A stretch of 38,814 nucleotides of DNA from Solirubrobacteraceae bacterium (GCA_017744415.1 JAGIBJ010000106.1:59374-98187); one strand, 5' to 3'. Shown: positions 7,817 to 15,715, counted from the first letter of the stretch. Numbers and translations: made by a program. Notes: generated by a model not told the origin, from the sequence alone.

Positions 7817-9304
7817 TTACGACCAGCTGCGCTGATCCGAAAGGTCGAGACCGGCCTGCAGCTTCTTGATGTAGTCCGCGGCTAGGGCAAGCCCATCGGC
7901 ACAAAGCGTCGTCCCGAAACGCGCGGCGCCACTGCGAGCGCCGGCGAGTCCGAGTCGGTAGGGCCCGTCAAGGCCCGAGTACCGGTCGAGCAAACCGACG
8001 ACCACCCGGGGAGAAAAGCGGTCGTCGAGCACTGGGATTCGCCAAAACCAAACCTCGTCCCCCGCAACCAACGTCCAGCCCTTGATCGTAAGTGTCGGCG
8101 CCTGCCCGCCGAGCTCGCTGATGCAGAACTCGACGGTCGAGCCCTCCTCCTGATTGAACCTTGAGACGTTCTTCGCGACGGGACCAAGAGCAGCGACGGC
8201 CGCGGTGTCCGCAAGCAGGCGTCTGAGGATCGGGAGACTCACCGCCTGCACCTGCACTTGGAAGTAGCCGCCGAGTTCGTTGTTTAGTGAAGCGACCTCG
8301 CCGGCAAACTGTTCGGCCTGAGCGAAAGCGAGCTGGCGTAGTTCGCTAACAACCTGATCCCGCTCCCCGGCTCGCTGGCGCTCCCGATCGATCTCGTAGG
8401 CGACGCGACTGGTGCGGAAGGCCCTCGCCGCCGCGAGACTCTCGGCGATCTGGCCCCGCCCCTGCTCGTCGATGCGGGGACCTCCCGAAAGCTCGTTCCG
8501 AACACTCGAGAGCTCGTCGGAGACAGTGCTCCAGTTTGCGAGTCTGACGCGGGGGTCGGTGTGGAGCAGCAGGCGGCACAAGTCGTCGACGCCGCTCAAA
8601 CGGACATCGGAGAGACGGTCGGCAACCGTATTGTCAGGCAGCAGCTGATCTTCACGCGCGAGCACACGTGCGCCCGTCATCAACACCCACGCGATCTTCC
8701 CGAACGCGTAGAAGTCGGCCGGACGCTGATCTACGGCTTCATTCATCCCGGCTTCGTTCTCGGGAGCTATGTAGTACCGGGAGCCGATCGCTTCGGCTGA
8801 CTCGGTCAAGCGATCCGGCCCGTCGGCTTGCGGATCGAGAACCAATCCCAGATCTGCGACCGTCAAGCCGCCCGCTCCGTTGACGAGCACGTTCGCGGGC
8901 TTCAAATCTCGATGTGCGAGCGGACGGCCATGTAGGCACTCGAGAATTGCAGCGAGTTCGAGAAGGCGCGAGAGCCCTGCGATCGGATCCTCGATGAAAA
9001 TACTCTGGTCAACCTCATCCTGCATCGATCGATCGAGCCACGGCATCACGTAGTAGTCGCGGCCTTCGCCGTCCCGGCCCACATCCACGATCTCCACAAA
9101 AGCGTCGCCGAACTCTTCGTGGAGAGACTTGGTGAGCTCGACCTCCTGCGCGAACCGCCGACCCCGGGCCGGGTTCCGAAGGCGTTTGAGCGCAAACAAG
9201 CCCTCCATCTCGCCGCGCCGGACCTGGAAGACGTCGGCCTGCCCGCCCGCGCGTTGGATACCCGTGGACATCCAAGATCCAGGAAGCGCTTTCCGCGGGG
9301 CCAC
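7817..9304 (-). CDS. Ser/Thr protein kinase with unknown C-terminal region
   Basis: 495 aa, cytoplasmic, no membrane segment. The kinase domain spans about residues 15-270: a degenerate glycine loop (GGQADVFQV), Lys40 (FALKRL), the catalytic HRDLKPAN at 131-138 (Asp133, Asn138) and DLG at 151-153 in place of DFG. The later GSRYYIAPE motif marks the activation segment. All catalytic residues are present. About 280-340 is a likely coiled coil (RERQRAGERDQVVSELRQLAFAQAEQF). The last 150 residues form an unrecognised domain with WFWRIPVLDD and GLDGPYRLGLAGARSG. The GTG at 9304 has GGAGGT 12 nt upstream; an ATG at 9271 is the alternative. It lies just outside the island repeat. Confidence 0.88.
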   Translation of the reverse strand: MAPRKALPGSWMSTGIQRAGGQADVFQVRRGEMEGLFALKRLRNPARGRRFAQEVELTKSLHEEFGDAFVEIVDVGRDGEGRDYYVMPWLDRSMQDEVDQSIFIEDPIAGLSRLLELAAILECLHGRPLAHRDLKPANVLVNGAGGLTVADLGLVLDPQADGPDRLTESAEAIGSRYYIAPENEAGMNEAVDQRPADFYAFGKIAWVLMTGARVLAREDQLLPDNTVADRLSDVRLSGVDDLCRLLLHTDPRVRLANWSTVSDELSSVRNELSGGPRIDEQGRGQIAESLAAARAFRTSRVAYEIDRERQRAGERDQVVSELRQLAFAQAEQFAGEVASLNNELGGYFQVQVQAVSLPILRRLLADTAAVAALGPVAKNVSRFNQEEGSTVEFCISELGGQAPTLTIKGWTLVAGDEVWFWRIPVLDDRFSPRVVVGLLDRYSGLDGPYRLGLAGARSGAARFGTTLCADGLALAADYIKKLQAGLDLSDQRSWS

Positions 9305-9418
9305 GACCGCCAGGGTACCTCCGGAGGGGTCATCGAGGCCACGTCTGAGGGCTCACGTCTGCGATCTGCGGGCCTTACACGCAGCGCGGGCGGCGAATCG
9401 CTCCGGTCACCCGAACAT

Positions 9419-9446
9419 AAAAGGGGGTCCCGCTGCGCGAGGCCCC
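9419..9446 (-). terminator. intrinsic terminator, probably originally that of tRNA-Phe
   Basis: On the minus strand GGGG pairs with CCCC around an inner CTCGC/GCGGG stem (one C-A mismatch, 3-nt GCA loop), and TTTT follows at 9422-9419. It begins 10 nt beyond the tRNA-like repeat at 9454-9469, exactly where a terminator would sit behind an uninterrupted tRNA-Phe gene. Confidence 0.75.
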
Positions 9447-9453
9447 GTTTGAC

Positions 9454-9469
9454 GATGGCGAGACCGGGA
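9454..9469. repeat. att repeat, copy of tRNA-Phe 3' end
   Basis: GATGGCGAGACCGGGA is identical to 15631-15646. That covers the last 14 nt of tRNA-Phe (as complement) plus 2 nt beyond. After one mismatch, TC also matches. It marks the distal end of the island. Confidence 0.8.
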
Positions 9470-9609
9470 CTCAAGTGGCCTGACGGGCGTGGTTCAGTCC
9501 AGGTGTCTTCGAGGGTTCCGACATGCACCTCGCTTCCGCAGTCGGTCCCGATGCAACTCCGCTGCAACGTCGGCCGCGGCTGGTGCCTGCCTCGGACAGA
9601 CTGACGACA
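9470..9609. other. island left end, non-coding, GATGCAAC motif
   Basis: 140 bases between the att repeat and the DUF262 stop codon with no gene. GATGCAAC lies at 9550-9557 and TGCAAC again at 9563-9568. The same octamer occurs as an inverted pair at the other island end (15487-15521). Confidence 0.4.
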
Positions 9610-11691
9610 CTACGAGTCGCCGGTCGAACCAAGCGTCGGGTCGTCGTCGAGCGCATCGTCGGCTGTTTCGACGAGCGTCGCGAGTTCGTCAGGCGAGAGC
9701 CATTGCTCTCCGGAGGCAAAGCCCGCGTCACTGAACACCACGCCGTCGGCTTCAAGCACCTGCCGAGGATCGCGCTCGTCGTCGGCGTCCGCCCAGTGGA
9801 AACCGTCGCTCACCGCTCCGTCTGCCGAGAGCACGCGGTAGGCATTGGCCGCTTCGGTGTGGTTGCCCACGTAGTTGCCGACCGCCTGGGCGCTGGTGCC
9901 AGCGAGTTCAGCCAGCGCTCCGTAGTTGGTCCAGCGACCGGCGGGGATCGCCTCGATGGCGGCATCGACGCGCTCCCAGTCAAATCCACCCGCTCCCGAA
10001 GTGACGCCCGGAAGCGGAGCCGGCCAGATGGAGATCGCAAGTTCGGCGAGCGCGTCCGCGCGCGCGAGGATCTCCTCGCGGCCCCACGCCTCCTGTTCAA
10101 CGAGCGCCTTGTTGAGCTGCAGATTGCTCTCGCCGTAGATCTCCTGCTTGCGCTCGAACGGTTTGTTGCTCAGCGTGCCGTTGTAGGCCGTGAGCGTCAC
10201 GTTGCCGAGTGTGTGGACGAGCTCGTCGTGAACTTGGTCGGGTTCCTGGCCGAGCTGCGCCAGATGCTCGCGCCACTCGGCGCTGAGCGTCTGCGGCATG
10301 ACGTGCTCGATCTGCAGCGCCGCTTCGTCGAAGTTGACGATCTCCTGGTGCCCGAAGCGCCGCTCGAACTGTTCGAGGATCTGCTTGCGCTGATGCCAGC
10401 GACCGATGTGGAAGAACGGCTGCGTGCGCACGGCGTTGCGAACATGTTCGTCCCCCGGCCAGTAGAGCCGATCGCGCGACAGCTCCCGGTGGAGAGCATC
10501 GACGAACGCGCCGTCGGCTGGCAGCTTGTCGATCAGCTGAACGAACAGACGGCTGAGGGCGTTCGTCGGGATGCGCGCGAGCTGCCGCCGAACCAGGAAC
10601 GACTCGATCAGCAGCACGACGCGGCGTAGGTCCTCGACGCTGATCGCTTCGCGACTGCGCAGGTCCATCGCAACCATGAGGACCGGGTGCGCGGTCTGCG
10701 CTCCCCAGCGCGCCAACCGCTGCAAGCCGGCGCGGGTGGTTTCGTCTGGCTCGACCGACGGGTCGATCAGGCGCTTGTAGTGCTGCGCCTGCACCGCGAG
10801 CTCGCGGATCGCGGCCTCGACCTGGCCCTCGTCGTGCGAGACCGGGTCGATACGCCGCTGGTGACGCTCGAACACGTCGTCCTTGGCGACATCCCATCCG
10901 CGGCGCAGCAGGTCCAGCCGCGCGAAGCTCGCGAGGTTGTCCACGCCGATCAGTTGCTCCATCGGCCGCCACACATCGTTGTAGACGTCGCCCGCCCGAT
11001 CCGGCAGGAGCATGAAGAGGTAGTTCCGCAGCAGGTCGGCTTGGTTGAGCCGCACGCCCGTGCCGTTGAGCGACTGGAAGATGCGGTGGGCGTTGTCGCC
11101 GGGCTGCGTGTGGATGACGACGATCTCCAGCCGCTCGACGACGACCTGCGTGAGCGTTTCGAGGTCGAGCCCCGCGGCGCTCTCGGCGTCCAGCTGGCCG
11201 GCGAAGAAGCGATACGCGCGCGAGATGTCGTCGCCAGCGTTGTTGTCAGGTTCGCGCTGCACCCAGCGCCGAAACGGCTTGCGGTCCTCGTCCGTGGGAA
11301 GCAGCCGGATGTGGTCGTCGCCCGAGTAGAACTTGTTGATGAGGTAGACCTCGTCGTACTTCTCGATCGCCTGCGGATCGGACTGGGCCAGCTTGTCGCG
11401 CAGCGCGCAGAGCAGCAGCATGAGCGTGGTCAGGCGCTGCTGCCCGTCGATCACCAGGAAGTGCGAGACCCCGGCCGCCATCGGATCCTTCGGGGACAGC
11501 ACAAAGCTGCCGAGGAAGTGGCCAGCGATCGAAGTCTCCCCTGCGGTGACGAGCCGGTACTGCTCCATGAGGTCGTGCCAGAGCTGACCATGCTGGTCCG
11601 CCTTCCACGTGTATTGGCGCTGCCAGATCGGCACCTGGAACTGCTTTTCGCCTTGCACGAGCGCCTTGAGCGTCGCGGTCTGAACCTGCAT
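9610..11691 (-). CDS. DUF262-DUF1524 (GmrSD-like) protein with alkyltransferase-like C-terminus
   Basis: 693 aa. The N-terminal DUF262 (about 1-300) shows FQVPIWQRQYTW and the nucleotide-binding motif DGQQR at 82-86. DUF1524 (about 390-560), an HNH-type nuclease domain, has IEHVMPQ with His463, then LGNVTLT with Asn497 and YNGTLSNKPFERK. These are the two halves of GmrS and GmrD, a type IV restriction system cutting modified phage DNA. Residues 571-635 (AIPAGRWTNYGALAELAGTSAQAVGNYVG) resemble the DNA-binding domain of O6-alkylguanine transferase and ATL proteins, but no PCHR cysteine motif is seen. The ATG at 11691 begins the domain and has TACGGT 7 nt upstream; the long extension to 12057 is discarded. 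The C-terminus is acidic. Confidence 0.9.
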   Translation of the reverse strand: MQVQTATLKALVQGEKQFQVPIWQRQYTWKADQHGQLWHDLMEQYRLVTAGETSIAGHFLGSFVLSPKDPMAAGVSHFLVIDGQQRLTTLMLLLCALRDKLAQSDPQAIEKYDEVYLINKFYSGDDHIRLLPTDEDRKPFRRWVQREPDNNAGDDISRAYRFFAGQLDAESAAGLDLETLTQVVVERLEIVVIHTQPGDNAHRIFQSLNGTGVRLNQADLLRNYLFMLLPDRAGDVYNDVWRPMEQLIGVDNLASFARLDLLRRGWDVAKDDVFERHQRRIDPVSHDEGQVEAAIRELAVQAQHYKRLIDPSVEPDETTRAGLQRLARWGAQTAHPVLMVAMDLRSREAISVEDLRRVVLLIESFLVRRQLARIPTNALSRLFVQLIDKLPADGAFVDALHRELSRDRLYWPGDEHVRNAVRTQPFFHIGRWHQRKQILEQFERRFGHQEIVNFDEAALQIEHVMPQTLSAEWREHLAQLGQEPDQVHDELVHTLGNVTLTAYNGTLSNKPFERKQEIYGESNLQLNKALVEQEAWGREEILARADALAELAISIWPAPLPGVTSGAGGFDWERVDAAIEAIPAGRWTNYGALAELAGTSAQAVGNYVGNHTEAANAYRVLSADGAVSDGFHWADADDERDPRQVLEADGVVFSDAGFASGEQWLSPDELATLVETADDALDDDPTLGSTGDS

Positions 11692-11698
11692 GCGGCGG

Positions 11699-11704
11699 AC
11701 CGTA
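11699..11704 (-). promoter_or_regulatory. -10 box TACGGT, leaderless promoter
   Basis: Minus-strand TACGGT ends 7 nt before the ATG at 11691 of the DUF262 gene. This settles that start against the 815-aa reading. Confidence 0.55.
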
Positions 11705-11769
11705 GTCCATGGCACTGCGCGTGTCACCGGAGCACCGACCGGGAGAACGCTGGAGGCAGCCCCCCTAAA

Positions 11770-12048
11770 GGCGTGCGGGCTCGCGCCGGACCTCGCAGCC
11801 GAGATGGAGACCGCCACGCCGTACACGCTGCGGGGCTCGATGGTCTCGGTCGAGGCTCGCGCCGACGGCCGTGATCTCGCTGGCAAGCCCTGGCGGATCG
11901 CGCCGGCCACACGATCCCGACCATGCAGACGTACTACCTGGCCACGGTGAACGCGCTCAAGGAGGTTCCGCGCATCCCGGTCGCCGATCAGACCATCGAG
12001 GCCCGCAACGCCACAGGGTCCGGGGCAGCCCGTGCGCGCTCTGGCTGA
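11770..12048 (+). pseudogene. tyrosine-recombinase (integrase) C-terminal remnant
   Basis: No open gene, but two frames read as the end of a phage-type integrase. Frame one (11770-11890) gives LAPDLAAEMETATPYTLRGS, matching the TPYxLRHS box II with Gly in place of the second His. After a frame shift near 11890 the other frame gives ADRAGHTIPTMQTYY at about 11896-11937, matching the GHSPTMTLDTY box with the nucleophilic Tyr, then an R-x-P-x-A-D-x-x-I-x-A-R tail common in actinobacterial integrases, and stops at 12046-12048. The N-terminal two thirds are missing. It lies on the strand opposite to the flanking island genes and overlaps neither. Confidence 0.6.
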
Positions 12049-12120
12049 GCGGACCATCGGCCGCGAGCCGGTGATGGCGCCGCTGATCGACCTGAACGCG
12101 GCCCGCGCTCGCCGCGCGGG

Positions 12121-14457
12121 TTAGCCGCGGACGCGGGCGCGCGGCGTCACGCGCAGGCGCGCGGAAAGCAAGGCGTACAGGTCGAGGTCAATGCGCCCCT
12201 CGTCTTCCAGGACAACGACGAGGGCGTACCGCTGCTCCCCGTCGCCTGCCCATGCAGCCGAGGTGTGCTTGACCACCACGTAGTAGTTGTCGCCGTCATC
12301 CGGATCAAGCCGACTCTTCCGGAGCCGTCGGACCTGGAGCGTGCTCAGCTGGCTGTCCTGCGTCCCCGGCTCCATGTCGGGCCGGCGCCGGTCACCGGGC
12401 AGATCGAGCCGCAGCGCCTTCTCGTCCGGCTGCTTCGCCCAGACCGCCTTGATGTCGTCGAGGTCCATGTTCCTGACCAGCTCGACGCTCATCTTTCCCG
12501 CAAGGTAGTCCCGGCGAGTCCGGCGCACTTCTGGATCGAAGGCGAGACCCACCGTGATTGACCTCCAGCTCCCACCGCGGGCGAACTCCTCCGGGATGGG
12601 GACTGGGTGGATCGCGACGGTGTCGGGTGCGATCGTGCCTTCGAAGGTCAGGGCAACGCGGGGTCCACCGCTGTCGAGCGCGCGACCGTGGGCCGGCACG
12701 CCGTGGCCCGCAACCCGCCGAAGCTCCTTGTCATCCAGCGCCGCAGGGTTGGCGACCGGCGTGGCGGCGACACCGATCAGCGCGCGGATGAGGTTTGCGC
12801 TCGCACCCGGGTAGCGCTCCAGGATCTGCGCGGCGAGGCGGCTCACGCGAGGCGCCGCGAAGCTCGTGCCGTTGGAGATGCCGAACAGCCGCTGGTCGTG
12901 CCGCACGAGCGAGATCACGCTCACGCCATGATCGCGCGCGCGGAGGGTGTCGATGTCGTCCAGCACCCAGTTGCCTCCGCGCTCTACCACATCCGGCTTC
13001 ATGCCGTTGGCCGCCCCAGGGCCGACGCGGGTGAAGGGCGATGGCTGGCGTTGCTGCGCGACCGCACGGTCGCCGAGGCGAGCGGAGCCATCCAGCCGTT
13101 GCGGCCCGTCGGAGTGGGCGATGCTGCCGACGGTCAGAACGTTCGCAGCGACGCCCGGCTCGGCCACTCGCGCCTCGTCACTCAAGAGGTACGTGGGGTA
13201 CGCCGTGGCCAGCGTGGCGTCCGGCGGGACGTCCGGCCAGTGGTTCCCCGCCGCGACGACGATGACGATGTCCAGCTCGCGCGCCAGCCCATCTAGCGAC
13301 TCGGTCCAGACACTGACGTGTGGGCCGGAGAAGCCGACATCGTCGGTGACGGAGAGGTTGATGATCCGGACTCCATGTTCGGAGTGGAGATGCCGGATCG
13401 CGTCTTCGATCACCCGGTACGCGGGTCGGTCGGTTGGGAAACGCGTTCGATCGGGCTGGAGCGGGTCGGGCTCCAAGACGCGGACGGCATGAATCGGGCC
13501 GCACGCAATCCATGCTGCTTCCCCGATGAGGCACGCCTCGACGTCGCCGAAGGCGGAGAGGCCGGCAACCATGGTCCCGTGGTCGCCCGGCGGAAGCCAC
13601 GCGTGGTCAGCCGGGATCGCTGTCCGCGAGGCCACCACCTCCGGCGGAAGCAGGGGGTGATCCATGACCTCATCGTCGATCAGGCCGATCGGAGCAACCG
13701 GCTCGACGGCCACCGTGGGGAGTTCGTCGATCGCAACGTCGCGCCACTCCGACGGCTCCAGCCTCGGCATCAGCGGTAGCCGGATCAGCTCCACGACCGG
13801 CAGATCCAGAAGATCGTCGAGCGCCGCGCGATCAACACGCGCGCGGAGCACCGTGAAGCGATGCCGGCCATCGGCGTCGAGTTCGGCGGCCGCTGCGTGA
13901 GTGTCGAGAACGGCGCGGATCTGACCTAGGCGCCGCTGAGCTTCGCTCGGATCGTCAGACGGCCACGCCACGACGTCAACGATGAGGGGCGCGTCCAGTG
14001 GCACGCCGTCTGCTGGCAGGCTGCGATCGCGACGGTCATCTCGGCCGTACGGGATGAAGTCCTTGATGCTGTCGAAGAACGTCTTGTTCGGGGCACCAGC
14101 CGCGTCCGCACCAGCCGCCTCATACGAACCTAGGGTCCCGCGGAGCGTGCTGGCGTCGTCGCCCGGCGCGAGCACGAAATACGACCAGTCGGTGGTGTCG
14201 CCCAGAAGCTGGAGCCCACTCGTCCTGAGGGCACTCTCTTCGAGCTTGCCGACGGAACGAATCTTGAACACGTAGGCGGGATCGACGCCGTCGACCTTGC
14301 GCGCGGGGCGAGTGGACTGGATGGCCTGATCGAGTTCCTTCCGAAGCCGCTGCCCGTGTTGCCCAGGCACGCGAACTGGCTTCTCGCGGGGGCCACTGCC
14401 TGGAGCGCGTCGGCTGTCCAGCCGAGTCGGCTGCGGAAGGGCGAGATGATCGGCCAC
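12121..14457 (-). CDS. subtilisin-like serine protease (S8), IetS-like
   Basis: 778 aa with no signal peptide, so it acts in the cytoplasm. The S8 protease domain covers about residues 255-580: catalytic Asp261 or Asp262 (IGLIDDEVMDH), His293 (GDHGTMVAGL), oxyanion Asn405 (VVAAGNHW) and Ser532 (SNGTSFAAPRVS). The triad is complete. About 250 residues precede it and about 200 follow, both unrecognised. The GTG start is 3 nt after the stop of the AAA-ATPase gene, so the two are translated together. A cytoplasmic subtilase behind an AAA ATPase is the layout of IetAS, known from an Agrobacterium Ti plasmid as a toxin/antitoxin-like pair and later reported among anti-phage systems. Homology to IetS specifically is inferred. 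Confidence 0.85.
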   Translation of the reverse strand: MADHLALPQPTRLDSRRAPGSGPREKPVRVPGQHGQRLRKELDQAIQSTRPARKVDGVDPAYVFKIRSVGKLEESALRTSGLQLLGDTTDWSYFVLAPGDDASTLRGTLGSYEAAGADAAGAPNKTFFDSIKDFIPYGRDDRRDRSLPADGVPLDAPLIVDVVAWPSDDPSEAQRRLGQIRAVLDTHAAAAELDADGRHRFTVLRARVDRAALDDLLDLPVVELIRLPLMPRLEPSEWRDVAIDELPTVAVEPVAPIGLIDDEVMDHPLLPPEVVASRTAIPADHAWLPPGDHGTMVAGLSAFGDVEACLIGEAAWIACGPIHAVRVLEPDPLQPDRTRFPTDRPAYRVIEDAIRHLHSEHGVRIINLSVTDDVGFSGPHVSVWTESLDGLARELDIVIVVAAGNHWPDVPPDATLATAYPTYLLSDEARVAEPGVAANVLTVGSIAHSDGPQRLDGSARLGDRAVAQQRQPSPFTRVGPGAANGMKPDVVERGGNWVLDDIDTLRARDHGVSVISLVRHDQRLFGISNGTSFAAPRVSRLAAQILERYPGASANLIRALIGVAATPVANPAALDDKELRRVAGHGVPAHGRALDSGGPRVALTFEGTIAPDTVAIHPVPIPEEFARGGSWRSITVGLAFDPEVRRTRRDYLAGKMSVELVRNMDLDDIKAVWAKQPDEKALRLDLPGDRRRPDMEPGTQDSQLSTLQVRRLRKSRLDPDDGDNYYVVVKHTSAAWAGDGEQRYALVVVLEDEGRIDLDLYALLSARLRVTPRARVRG

Positions 14458-14460
14458 TGG

Positions 14461-15435
14461 CTACCAGGGACGGGCGAGTGCCTGGTCGATCGCTCGATCG
14501 AGGTCGCCTTGCTCGACGGCCGCGCGATCATCAAGCACCGAGAACCGGATGGCATCCCACGCGACCTTCTCGACCGCTGCATGTGGCTTGCCCTTGAGGC
14601 GGGCGGCGCTCGCGTCGATGTCGACGCCCGGGTGATGCACGGCGCGGAGCCGGCGTCGCAGGAGCTTGCGACTCTGGTGAACCGTGGCTCGCGGGAACTC
14701 CAGTACGTCGTCGAAGCGCCGCCAGAGTGCGGGGTCGAGCAGATGGTCGTGGTTCGTCGCGGCGATCAAGAGACTCGGCCCGCGGAACGCGTCGAGCATC
14801 TGCAGGAAGGCCGTGATGACGCGCTTCACCTCGCCGTGCTCGGTCGCGTCGTCGCGCGCCTTGCCGAGCGCGTCGAACTCGTCGAAGAGCAGCACCCACG
14901 AGCCCTTGCCGACGAAGTCGAAGATGCGGTGCAGGTTCGACGCCGTCTCGCCGAGGTAGCTGGACACCACAGCGTCGATCCGGACGACGACGAGCGGGAG
15001 CCCAATCTCGTTGGCGATGGCCTCGGCGGCGCTGGTCTTGCCACACCCTGGAGGGCCGTGGAAGAGGATGCGCTGGCGGCGCGGGATCCCGCGCCGGTCG
15101 ATCTCCTCCCATCGGCGGTACTCGTCGGCAAGCGTCTGAAGCTGGTCGACGAGCTTGCCGTTCAGGACGAGATCTTCGAAGTGCTTCTCAGGGCGACGGA
15201 CCTGCGCGAGCGGCCACTCGCCCTCACGATCCATCGGCGGGTCCGGCAGTGCCATTTCCGGCACGATCGCGAGCGGTGAGCTCGATCCGGTGATGAGCGA
15301 TCGGAGGTCGCGGGCGAGCGCGAGGTGGTTCTTCGCCTCCTCTTCCTCGACGATCTCCTGTGCCGCACGCCGGAATGCGAGCTCATCGCCCTCGCGGTAG
15401 GCGCGGAACAGCGCCTTGAGCTCGCGACCAGCCAT
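14461..15435 (-). CDS. AAA-family ATPase, IetA-like
   Basis: 324 aa. An N-terminal helical region (ELKALFRAYREGDELAFRRAAQEIVEEEE) precedes one AAA module at about 120-310. Walker A is GPPGCGKT at 127-134, Walker B VLLFDEFDA near 181-189, sensor 1 AATNHD with Asn228, and paired arginines (LWRRF, 239-240) serve as the arginine finger. The substrate-pore motif SSYLGET follows Walker A. It heads a two-gene operon with the subtilase and probably restrains or remodels that protease. The ATG at 15435 is preferred to 15468 because TACGCT ends 7 nt before it. The gene points away from tRNA-Phe on the same strand, 197 bp downstream. Confidence 0.88.
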   Translation of the reverse strand: MAGRELKALFRAYREGDELAFRRAAQEIVEEEEAKNHLALARDLRSLITGSSSPLAIVPEMALPDPPMDREGEWPLAQVRRPEKHFEDLVLNGKLVDQLQTLADEYRRWEEIDRRGIPRRQRILFHGPPGCGKTSAAEAIANEIGLPLVVVRIDAVVSSYLGETASNLHRIFDFVGKGSWVLLFDEFDALGKARDDATEHGEVKRVITAFLQMLDAFRGPSLLIAATNHDHLLDPALWRRFDDVLEFPRATVHQSRKLLRRRLRAVHHPGVDIDASAARLKGKPHAAVEKVAWDAIRFSVLDDRAAVEQGDLDRAIDQALARPW

Positions 15436-15442
15436 GCACGCG

Positions 15443-15448
15443 AGCGTA
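15443..15448 (-). promoter_or_regulatory. -10 box TACGCT, leaderless promoter of ietA-like gene
   Basis: Minus-strand TACGCT ends 7 nt before the ATG at 15435. A TTGGCA lies 14 nt further upstream (15463-15468). Confidence 0.5.
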
Positions 15449-15486
15449 CCGGTGCGCGCGGTTGCCAAGCGTTGCGCGGCCCGGAT

Positions 15487-15521
15487 GTTGCATCTACCGT
15501 CGGAGCGGGCCTCGATGCAAC
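15487..15521. promoter_or_regulatory. inverted repeat GTTGCATC-N19-GATGCAAC
   Basis: Perfect 8-bp half-sites at 15487-15494 and 15514-15521, upstream of the AAA-ATPase promoter. It could be a repressor operator or a recombinase arm site, since GATGCAAC recurs at the far end of the island (9550). Confidence 0.4.
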
Positions 15522-15630
15522 GTGGCTGCGAACAAGGACACCCGAGTGCACCAGACCGCGCGCGGACCGGAAGACTAGGTTCTGCGGGCCATCACGCGGA
15601 ATCTAGGGGCACCATGTATCGGTGCGAAAG

Positions 15631-15646
15631 GATGGCGAGACCGGGA
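15631..15646. repeat. att repeat within tRNA-Phe 3' end
   Basis: Second copy of the 16-bp repeat at 9454-9469. Here it is part of the functional tRNA gene. Confidence 0.8.
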
Positions 15647-15705
15647 TTCGAACCCGGGACACCACGATTTTCAGTCGTGTGCTCTACCAACTGAGCTATC
15701 TCGCC
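15633..15705 (-). tRNA. tRNA-Phe (anticodon GAA)
   Basis: 73 nt, read on the minus strand. The acceptor arm GGCGAGA pairs with TCTCGCC, the D-loop has AGCTCAGTTGGTAGAGC, the anticodon loop is CTGAAAA (GAA), and the T-loop is GGTTCGAATCC. The discriminator is A; CCA is not encoded (the next bases are TCC). It is the integration target of the island on its 3' side and has lost its adjacent terminator. Confidence 0.97.
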
Positions 15706-15715
15706 GCGGCGGCTC

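Larger units (their letters stand above)
9454..15646. mobile_element. tRNA-Phe-integrated genomic island carrying defence-like genes
   Basis: A 6.2-kb block bounded by 16-bp direct repeats, one being the 3' end of tRNA-Phe. It contains a DUF262-DUF1524 protein, an integrase C-terminal remnant, and a subtilase plus AAA-ATPase pair. The displaced tRNA terminator sits just outside the distal repeat. No intact integrase or excisionase is present, so the element is probably fixed. Confidence 0.78.

Noticed and set aside
7817..9304. Kinase gene counted as part of the tRNA-Phe island
   Set aside because: It lies beyond the att repeat and beyond the displaced tRNA terminator, and no further att copy was found to its left.
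11692..12057. N-terminal extension of the DUF262 protein to 12057
   Set aside because: It runs antisense through the integrase remnant, lacks family similarity, and a TANNNT box marks the ATG at 11691.
12030..12124. A short + strand tail (REPVMAPLIDLNAARARRAG) ending at 12124
   Set aside because: It looks like a protein C-terminus in a third frame, but it is too short and overlaps the subtilase stop; I could not tie it to a family or to the integrase remnant.
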